This document shows positions 55,461 to 64,000 of a stretch of DNA of 64,000 bases, one piece after another; position 1 is the stretch's first letter, and each line of letters starts with the position of its first letter. Location of the stretch: the NCBI RefSeq assembly GCF_050947875.1, contig NW_027460346.1, forward strand, positions 3,166,000 to 3,229,999, read 5' to 3'. Source of the stretch: Dermacentor variabilis (Eukaryota; Arthropoda; Arachnida; Ixodida; Ixodidae). A program made the position numbers and the translations under genes. Under the pieces are notes generated by a model. That model saw nothing but the letters and a program-made list of their open reading frames with translations, searched no databases and was not told the DNA's origin.

Positions 55461-55840
55461 GGCTTATGCCGCTCATCGGTGGACCTCCATGATGCCAACT
55501 TGGGTCACCGGGCATGTGCCCCTGTGCATGCGCCGCTCATCAATGGCAAAAAAAAAAAAAAATTGATTCGGGTTTATGTGGTACTAAGGCGCAATCCAAC
55601 ACACGTCATATATATTCAGGCAAACTTTTCGTAATGTAATTTCACAGAAGCGCCACGCGTGGACTTCGTGGCGGCGCCGCTGACTGACTCAGCATGGCCG
55701 GAGCAACGCGCGAGAGAGGAGTCTGGCTGCAGTACACGCCTCATATATGCCGCGTCTCTGTGGTATCAATGCGCTGTGCCGCTTCTTTGCTACATTGCTA
55801 ATCGCATTAACGTCGACATTCATCGTGAGAAGGGTTCTGG
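55461..55840 (+). mobile_element. Composite repeat (TGTGCC family), copy 3
   Basis: TATGCCGCTCATCGGTGGAC, TGCCAACTTGGGTCACCGGG, an A run at 55549-55561, then CTTCGTGGCGGCGCCGCTGA, CTGCAGTACACGCCTCAT, and the end block TAATCGCATTAACGTCGACA then TTCATCGTG. Starts about 40 bp after the TIR element. Confidence 0.75.
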
Positions 55841-58800
55841 CGCAATTTTTCGGTAACACCAGCAATAGACACGTACTGTCAGCAAATGAACGGAGGAAAA
55901 GGGCCGAGTGAGTTGAAAAAAAAATAACTCAGTGAAAAGGATAGTATGGTATGTCAAGAAGGAAATCAGGTTAGATGGACGGCTTTTTCAAGCTCTGGCA
56001 GAGTTCGTATGCGGTGACGTAACCGCGCACCGAATAGTATATGCAAGCGTGGTCATAAGTACTTGGCCCCACATGGTCACCTACCGCCAGTGCGACATGG
56101 AGTTGCGCGATAACAGTTTATCTTGGGTGCTCGAGGATAACAACTACCAAAGGCATAATGGGGGCGTTTCTAGGGTACAATATCACATCCTGAAAAACAA
56201 AAGCTAGCAAGTAGAGACATCACAAGATTAAGGACTACGGCCTTGTACATATTGTTGAGGACGAAGTCAGTGTTTCATTTCCCTCTGGTTATCAGAAAAT
56301 GAGTTCAACCTTTGTTCATTTGAATCACGATGCAGAGCATGCTCAGGCAAAAAGTGAAAGTATTTCGGTTGAGGTTTCTCAAGTACGCTGTGTACATGAC
56401 ATACGTCAATGATAGTAAGAATACGACAGTATTAAACGACTAGAATGAGAAAAAAAGTTTCCCTAATAGTTCACAATAGTACAAAAAGCTCTACTTCAGA
56501 GTATTGGCGGCGAGGAGTTACGAAGTCGCCATCTGTCGGAAGCGCCTCGCTGGCGTAGTATGAGGGATCACGCGGCTCGCTCCTCATAGGTTTTGCTGTC
56601 AGCGCTCACTGAAAACACCACGCGCGAGCTCTTCCGGACATTTCTGTAAGTACTTTCGAAAGGAGAGAAGTTTTTACTGCCTAAATAATAATCTTGGGCA
56701 AACTGAAAACACAGAATCGTTTACAGACGTTATCTCTTTACCGAATACGTACAGTGAACGCCACTAGCTGCGCGCGGTCGCCGCGATGAAGTGTCCCGAA
56801 CCGGCTTCTTGCGTGAAAGGTTGGTAAACGCTGAGAGCAAACTATGTGAAGTATGTTCTTATAGTGTTAGTATAACTAAATGGAGCGTAATAGAATGAAG
56901 CCTCAATGCAGCGATCGCGCAGATTCGCAGCGACCGACTGCGCATCTGCATGCTTGTCCGCGCACTGTTTCGCTTTTGCCGCGTGCGCGTTTTCGCACCG
57001 TGCCATGAGCTTTAGGCCGCAGAATATGAGCATTTGACAGTATACAAGCAACCATTGTTGCGTGGGTGCTATCAGAGCTGTTCAAAAATAACTTCATTGT
57101 AGAGACTTAGACGCCTACGGGGACTGTGATGTGCCGTCTCGTCGATTCAATATTTTTTTTTCTTCTAAATTCTTGGACGTTTCAATATTATTTATCGAGT
57201 TGCGTCGCACTGTATATTTGTCGGTGTTCTCAGCATGCTATTTCCCGCTGCTTCTTTTTTGTAATCCAGTGCATTAATTCATAACACGAACATGACGATA
57301 TGCCTTGCTTTTTTTTAATGTGCTTCTTACCGCTCCCATTCCACTCCAGTGAACTTCCCAGTATCTATAGCATCGACAAGTTCATAGACCAAACCGATAT
57401 GACATTAGTAGGGCAGCGGACTCGGGCGAGCGTCTCAGTGCGCGTTTTCCGAGCATCGCAGACCCGGCGGCGTAGCAGAAATCGTCCTCGCGTCTGTGCT
57501 TGCTGCATACCCGAGTTGTAGCCGATGACTGTTTTGCCAGTTTTATGTTTCGCGAGCCAAGCTTCACGCAGCTTCTTGTCCTGCGGCTACGTGTGAATAA
57601 GGCTGACACCGGGCTCCGTTGCATACGTCCGGCACTGCGGCACCGAGCAGTAGCCTACCACGTTGCGCGCCTTCAAAGGCAGCCGCTACCTATTGTAGTG
57701 GTTTCAAGCGTTGTAAAGGAGACACACGAGGAGGGAAAATCTCGCCACTAAATGAGGACCGCAGCGTACGAGGGAGTTTAAACTCTCGTTTTCAGCTCGC
57801 TTCGGCGCTCCCGAAGCAGCCGGCGCGGCCGCTATGTCCACGTGATCCCTAATAGCACGTCACGCCGACGGTGGCGCCAGCTTTTCCAGTGGTGGAGCTC
57901 GAGGCCAATAATTGTGGAGGGCACATGAAATCAACAGGCTGAAAAAAAAAATTCTTGTAGGTCTCCAGTATAACTCGACACATAATCGGTGTGTAGGCAA
58001 CAGGGCAAAGTTAGTCCTGAAGGCACAAAGCCGCGTGGCCCTGGCGCCCACTTGAGTCTCTCAATGAGGATTTCTCCTCCTCCCTCTCCTGCTTTCCGCA
58101 ATGTTATCCCGCAAAGGACGCGATGATCCATGGCGAGACGGGACTGTTCGCCAATAAATAAAGACAATTTTTAGAGTGCAATTTATATGCTTAACAATAG
58201 CACTCATTAACGGAATAGTTTGATTCGAAGTGAAAAAAGTGGCTGTCGTGTCCACCGCAAAGCTTACCTTAAAGGCTTCCATTCCATTGCGGTTGCGCCA
58301 CTGCAGACTCGCGTTGGAGCGTAGTCATGAAAATGGGCCAGAATCGAGAGTGAATTCTGAAGGCTGATGAATTGCAAGAAGGCAGAAGCTCGCAGAAGGC
58401 CCCAGGAAAATAAAATGACTTTCTGAGCAACATGATCAGGGGGCGTGCTATGATTACTATGTCTTTCGAAAATACCCAGAAATACGGACAGACGTCGACA
58501 AAAAAGTGAACATCATGGGAAAAGATGCAAGCGCTGGAAATTTCAGGACAGCATGAACTATGTCGGGTCAAATAGAAAAACCAAATAAACGTCAACAGGG
58601 TGGCCAAATTTCACGACAAATAAATTGGTTGTAGAAGAAGTTCAACTAAGGCCCGATGGTGCGAAACAAGGTGAGGATGCGCGCAGGCGTCGAACAGAGA
58701 CCCCATCGGTCCTGTGGTCGACGTCAGCGCGCGGAACCTGCCGGGCGACCGCCCATACAAGTGAGACGCCTGGTCGTCGCTCATCCCACGGTGAGTCGGG

Positions 58801-60557
58801 GCTGAAATTTGGGACGCGGGCCCTTTCAGACGAGAGGGAGTGCACTTCATCGCGCCATTCTTCGATGGCTGAGTTGAAAACACCGATCTTCGCACGACGA
58901 CGATGTGGACGAATCATATCCTGTGCCGACTGTCGCCTTCCTCGAACTGCCAACATTCCTTAATGATGTCGTCGACAGTCGCACAACTCTTGAACACAAG
59001 TAAGTGTAAGGAGCTGCGCGCGATGCCTTTGAGTGTGTGAGCAGCTTTTCTGGTTTTGTAAATCTGCTAGGCTGCATTGCGGCTATAATATTGTGACACT
59101 TTTATGTGCGTTTTGGGTTTAAGCCTCAACAGGATGTGGGCCATTAATAAAGACTGGTGGACAAAAGGAAGACGACGTGCGGCTGGCTAGCTGAATCTCG
59201 ATAGGCACTCGGGTCATCAAGGCCGTCGCAACTAGCTCTACATGGCATATCAATAAACGTCTTTCGGGGGCGTAACAATACAAAGGCATAACGGTAGCGT
59301 GGCAGACAATGTGTAAAACCGCCAAATCCCGCATGTATTACTGCACAATGATCATAAAAACTGGTCTTCCTTTACGGCCATGGATAACAGCGACGTGAAA
59401 GTATTGCGACCACTTCAAGTAATGCATATAGCTCACCCAAAGGTTTACGTTGCCCAGTGGCCAGTATATGTGGCGTACTATTTTGAGCATATTCGGCCAT
59501 AAGGTGCTGACGGACGACGACACAGACAGTTTACGTTATTTTTGTGTCGCGCCTTATGCCTAAAGGTGAAAACTTTTTCATGTGTCCATCTCAATGCTTA
59601 AGCACATCTTTGCTCGATATGCAGCTGCTACGGTAGCCCATGGGTGCGTAGTAGAAAACTGCTTGGGAAAATAGCACTGGGGACAGTTTAGCGGAACTGA
59701 TAGGTCAAAATCCACAGCCATCGAAAAATGCGTCTCTCATAGCTGCTCTGCAACAGTTGGGACGCTAAATATTACCAACAAATAGAGAATACGCCTTCTG
59801 AATGAACAAAATGCTACGGAAATTCTGAGAATTGTCTACTAATTCGTAAGCATTCTTTGGCTCGGCTGCTACTTCGCTTTTTCTTACTTATTTAGCGAGC
59901 TTATGCATGCTTACCCATTGTTAATACTCATCTATTATTACACTATTACATAGATTACATATGTTAACTTGGCTAATTATGCATTTGTTTTGCAGATATA
60001 TCGTATTATCTGAGCCAAAACGACGTCACAGCCGGTAGTGTTGTTTTTGCCCCACCATACCTTTTTTTTGTATTTTTTGTTACGACCTTGACGCAGCGCT
60101 GGCAACGTCACTAATCTTTTCTTTCTTTTTTTAAGGCTGCCCATCATACACTATTACACTATTATCACATCTGCCAATCAGCTATTTTATCATTTTTGGT
60201 ATTCCGCAGTACCAAAGGAGGCTTCCTTGCACGCACACCAGTAATGCGAGAAAGTAAGATTTCAAGGGGGGCCGGACGAAAATGGTCATCTCTTCTATTT
60301 GTTTATTTCCATTTTCCATTCCTTGCTTATCGGTTCTAAAGCTACCAATCATCTACATTTACGCTATTATAACGAATAAATGTATTGACTTCGCTAATTA
60401 TGCATTTATTTTGTAGATAGAGGGCGTTACACGTTTCGCATTACGGGCAGATTTTGCTGGGGTCCACGCCAAATAATGCTTACTCATTAAGAAGCTGCTG
60501 CGGAGTGATGCCAAAGATTGCCAGAGCACGTTGTCTTCGAAGCATATATATATATAC
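55841..60557. other. No supported gene
   Basis: 4.7 kb with frames up to 112 codons, several opposed on both strands (58611-58963). No domain, RT motif or repeat shared with the rest of the window was recognised. AT-rich at 59.8-60.5 kb. Confidence 0.35.
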
Positions 60558-61320
60558 AGTGAAGTAGACGCGCGTATAAAGCGATTTATTGACGTTTCGG
60601 CCGGGGTCCTGCCTTCATCAGAATACAATGTATGCCCTAAGTACGATTTACATACATGTGCATATCAACCAGATGAAGATATGTTTACATAAAAAAACAG
60701 AACATGCGCGAACAGAATGCGTGTCAATCGTTCTAAATAAAAGCTGATACACGTCTAAACAGATGGCGCTCGTAAACATCATTTGAAGACACGCACGAAA
60801 AATGAAATTCGAAAGAATTGTCAGGTGACAACAAAAAACGTCACGGAATAGGTGTCATGTCACCAATCAAGAATAACAATGAAGAAATAAAAATAAAAAC
60901 AAAAATGAAAAATAGTGAGGTGCTAGTAAAAAGGCAAAATAATGCCGTACTGGTAAAAAAGAAGGGAAACGAGGGAAGAGGGGACGGGCTATGTGGACAG
61001 TTAACTCAATTTCCCTAGGCTTTTATTCAAACCAGACGCGACGGTATCAAACTTATAGATAAGAAAGGATTCACGGGCTTCTCTATCATAATTTGAACGA
61101 AATACCGATTCAAGCAACGTGACTTTCATCTTATCAACATATCTTCGCAGTGGACAAAGCGTCCTGCGGTCGTGTACGTCTGCGCGTTTTATTGCGTCGT
61201 CGATTAGTCGTGGTGGATAATTTTGTTCGACTAAAGCGTTCTTTGGTCGAACCGGTAAATATTCCTTTGCCGATCGTGAAACGAAGAGTGGATAATCGAG
61301 ACACACCTGCAAATTACTAC
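60558..61320 (-). mobile_element. Penelope-like element, 3' fragment with internal deletion
   Basis: On the minus strand the 103-codon frame 61001-61312 begins with RT thumb-like sequence (EQNYPPRLIDDAIKRADV). It then passes directly to the C-terminal part of a GIY-YIG endonuclease (VTLLESVFRSNYDREARESF, then LIYKFDT). The 3' UTR ends in ATGAAGGCAGGACCCCGGCC then GAAACGTCAATAAA at about 60589-60622, the usual 3' signature of Penelope-like elements as I recall it. The middle of the protein is missing. Inactive fragment. Confidence 0.75.
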
Positions 61321-61840
61321 ATATTTATATTTGCAAGCGCAGAAGCACGCGACGTGTCTTTCTTTTCCGAAAATAAGAGTTGGCTGAGAGCCTATCACTC
61401 CTTACAGGCATATAGCCTGTTGCGTTCTCCAGGGGAGCTATCCCGCCGCTGCCGAGTTTCTGTGACGTCTGATTCTCGAAGCTCGACCGACGTTACTTAT
61501 TCGGTAGCGTGGCGCTGTCGGCGGGCTGCAGGCATCCGGTAGACCATGGCGACCAGGCAAGGACGAGACGACTTCTAGTGCGAAACTTGCACGGTTTATT
61601 CAATGGTTGGTGAAAGATGAGAAGAAGAGAATGAAGTGCTAAAAGTACATTGTGGGGCCCTTCAAATAGGCCCACTAAAGTCGTAGGCAGTATCTTGCAC
61701 ACGTCAACGTCACGTGATATGCACTGAGTTCCACGGTGCTTGGCGACGGCACCCACTCATCCGGCGACCTTTCACGAGCCCGCCTCCGCAGGGGCAACCC
61801 ACGGAATTTTGATCGGGGATAGGCGGCGGATACCTTTTCT
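61321..61840. other. LTR-like sequence, unassigned
   Basis: Minus-strand AATAAACCGTGC near 61590-61600 and a GC-rich flank resemble an LTR, but no TG...CA pair or second copy was found. Confidence 0.25.
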
Positions 61841-61848
61841 TCCGCGCG

Positions 61849-62065
61849 TCGTTGGCTTGCGGAAAGGGTCTCTGGTTGTGCAAAGGCGACTGATCCATTG
61901 TCCCAGTTGGCGTCTTCACGAGCGTGCCTCTGCTGGCGGCAGTCCGCGGGTCGTGGGAGTCGTAGACAGCTGCTCACTTCTCTTTCACGCAATGCTGGTT
62001 CGCGGAAAGGGCGTCTGGTTGTGGATAGGCGGCTGATCCACTGTCCCAGCTGACGTTGTAAGTGC
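61849..62065. repeat. Tandem duplication, about 142-bp period
   Basis: 61849-61925 and 61991-62065 share TTGCGGAAAGGG/TTCGCGGAAAGGG, TCTGGTTGTG and CTGATCCAxTGTCCCAG. The unit repeats about twice; an echo (GAGGAAAGGGTCCCTC) follows near 62140. Confidence 0.6.
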
Positions 62066-63290
62066 TCGTCTTGGCTTGATTCTTTCTTCTAGGCGACGTT
62101 GGTTTGCAGAAGTTCTCCTGTAGAGCTTGACAGTTCGAGGAAAGGGTCCCTCTAATGTCGCACACACACAAAGGGGCCTGTAAGCACTGCGGGGTGCCAG
62201 CCAGACAGGCAACCAAAACAAATTGGGAATTCACCCTTCATTTCGATGAAGCATGGTGGTCGAGCATGCACGGGGTGCTACACACCAACCGTAACAAGCC
62301 CTGCACCGCCACAGTGCGAGATGCTGAACAAGAAAAAAAAAAGAAATAAAAAAGTCGCCGTGGTACTTAGTGGGAGAAGGTTCAATTCTTGTTTTCGCGA
62401 CGTTAACTTGTCCGATGGCGAAGTCTAATTTGTAGGAATACGAAATGCCGTTTAAGATGTATGAAGTCGACTTCCAGGAAATTAAACTTCATGAGAAAAT
62501 GAATACCGACTACTAGCCTATGTTATACAGCATACTTTTTTAGACACATGACAGCCTCATATGTCTAACATTCTTCTAAATATTGTTATTAAAAAATAAT
62601 AAATATGAAACACTCATAATTTTAATTTGCCTGTTCCCAACAAAACAAATTTTGGTAACAATATAGATGAGCCTTTGAACTGTGCAATTAATCAAAACTA
62701 ACCATGTCGATCAAATGAATCCTCGGAGAAGTGAATAAATAACTAAAGAATGTGCTCTTCCAATTGGCACACCTTGCTATAAAAGAGAGCCATATCAAAA
62801 CTTGTCGCGTGATTTCTTTGTTGTAGTTCGTTGCACACCCAACAACGTTAGAAATAGGTGCGCAAAGCTTCGCTAAAAAATTCTTTATTAGGAAAGACGC
62901 GTTCGCGCATGGAAAAATTGCAAGAAAATAAGTTTTGAGAAAATCAACAAAAGAACACTTCAAGAAATGCATCGAGAACAAAACCAGTCATGAGAGATAA
63001 ATTCCCCACATTTGTAGCCTGTCTTGTACTGAGTCTTGCTCTTGTCTACTTTGCTACTGTGGCCCCTCGTCGTGTGTTTCTTCTCTCTCTCTCTCTCTCT
63101 CTCTTCTAGCCAGTTTTGCAGCCTCCACACTGTGACGGGAGTCATTTTCAATGCGCTGCTGATCAGCTGTGAGGCAAGCTCTCATTGTGTACAGACCAGG
63201 TTCTGTACCAACTAGGTTCAGGATGTAAACTGTGCCTCTGTTGCCGTTGTTGAAATGACACACATTGTTGAAATGACACACATGACACAC
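62066..63290. other. No supported gene
   Basis: AT-rich at 62.4-62.9 kb; (CT)n at about 63079-63103; an 18-bp unit, TTGTTGAAATGACACACA, in two tandem copies near 63248-63283. Confidence 0.4.
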
Positions 63291-63381
63291 TGCGGATTAA
63301 TTTTGACCCCCAGGGGATCTTTAACGTGCCCCCAATGCACCGGACGCGGGCGGGTTCTTTTTTTTTTTTGCATTTCGCCCC
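63291..63381 (-). mobile_element. SINE fragment (Ruka-related)
   Basis: On the minus strand: GGGGGCGAAATGCAAAAAAA, AAAGAACCCGCCCGCGTCCG, GCACGTTAAAGATCCCCTGG then GGGTCAAAATTAATCCGCAG. This is the central part of the SINE without its tRNA-like head. Confidence 0.65.
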
Positions 63382-63869
63382 CAACAGCATCATCATACAG
63401 ATGCCCATATCCACAAGTAGAACTCACAACAGTGCATGCACAAGGTGCCCGTTGGCAAAGGCGCATCCTCCAGTTTCACAGATATGGCGAGGCGCTCAGG
63501 GAAAGTCATTGATGCAAGCACGGTTGACAAAATGCAAGAGTTCACGATTCCATCGCCTTGCGGTGAAGCACTGAGTCCAGGTTACTGCAGCCGTCCCCCA
63601 CATCGCCGAGTTTTAACCCACTCGCTGAACCACTCACCGCGACCGGCGCGCACTGTGATGTTTAGTGTGTTGATTGCCGGCAAACATTAGTTATTTTCGT
63701 CTTTTCGCTATGAACTTCCCCACAGTGTAGCCAGCTGTATAAAAGAGGACAGCGTGTAAACACCGCTAAACAAGACAATCTGCTGCTTCTATCCAAGCGC
63801 GCACAGAGGCCTCCAGAACGTAAACAGCGCGTTTGAAGTGTAGCGCGTCCCCCTTGTGCGAGTTAATAT
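63382..63869. other. No supported gene
   Basis: Overlapping frames at 63255-63690 have no domain. Confidence 0.35.
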
Positions 63870-64000
63870 TGTCACGTGGTAGTGACGGTGAAGAAAGCAG
63901 CGAAACTGTGAGTGACGAAGCTTGCGTTTTATTGGGCGAACCTGTGCCTTCAAAAATAGGCCACACTCAAGGAACAACGACAGCGGCGAACACAGTCCTC
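63870..64000 (-). mobile_element. Start of another LTR (partial, runs off window)
   Basis: Begins TGTCACGTGGTAGTGACGG and has minus-strand AATAAA (in CGCCCAATAAAACGCAAGC) near 63928-63936. I recall similar sequence from tick LTR retrotransposons. If correct, the element lies on the minus strand beyond the right edge and this is its 3' LTR. Confidence 0.4.

Noticed and set aside
58611..58963. 112-codon plus and 104-codon minus frames over the same DNA
   Set aside because: Both strands open with no domain on either; a chance effect of GC-rich sequence is more likely.

Overview
The window looks like repeat-rich arthropod nuclear DNA, most likely from a hard tick. The strongest clue is a tRNA-derived SINE that occurs about six times and matches what I remember of tick Ruka-type SINEs. 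Supporting signs are RTE, CR1/Jockey-like and Penelope-like retroelements, long CA/TG, TA and ATT microsatellites, and no bacterial gene organisation. Species assignment is inference. Nearly everything recognisable is transposable-element sequence. The only non-transposon gene candidate is a short THAP zinc-finger ORF at 33835-34086.

Layout. 1-471: part of a terminal-inverted-repeat (TIR) element whose complete relative lies at 54594-55424. 3.1-3.8 kb: a SINE and a dispersed repeat. 7.2-7.5 kb: a 74-bp LINE 3' end between microsatellites. 7.46-11.2 kb: a decayed Ty3/gypsy element with the usual PR-RT-RH-IN order. 11.55-14.8 kb: a nearly full-length RTE-type LINE bounded by an 11-bp target-site duplication (TSD), with a tRNA-like sequence at its extreme 5' end. 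17-22.9 kb: SINEs and a foldback element. 22.9-26 kb: a minus-strand CR1/Jockey-like LINE containing a 430-bp TIR element. 28.9-29.8 kb: a copy of a composite repeat with a tRNA-like head, also present at 19.6-20.0 and 55.5-55.8 kb. 34.4-37.5 kb: another LINE, split by a 700-bp insertion that carries a 41-bp-arm palindrome. 38.5-39.9 kb: several foldback hairpins. 44.6-51.3 kb: a complete LTR retrotransposon. 51.7-55.8 kb: two TIR elements, a microsatellite, a SINE and the composite repeat. 60.6-61.3 kb: a Penelope-like fragment. 63.87 kb to the end: the start of another LTR.

The most remarkable object is the LTR retrotransposon at 44604-51290. It has paired 702-bp LTRs, a 4-bp TSD and one uninterrupted 1492-codon gag-pol frame on the minus strand. 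Its domains run gag, zinc knuckle, protease, INTEGRASE, reverse transcriptase, RNase H. The RT and RNase H are of Ty3/gypsy type, but integrase precedes RT as in Ty1/copia. This order is known from the Gmr1-type group, described as I recall from deuterostomes. The element is therefore either an arthropod member of that group or an independent rearrangement. The second highlight is the RTE-type LINE, where the TSD places tRNA-like A and B boxes inside the mobile unit, implying a tRNA-derived 5' UTR or promoter. Long stretches between these elements (4-7, 15-17, 26-27, 41-44 and 56-60 kb) show no gene I can support.
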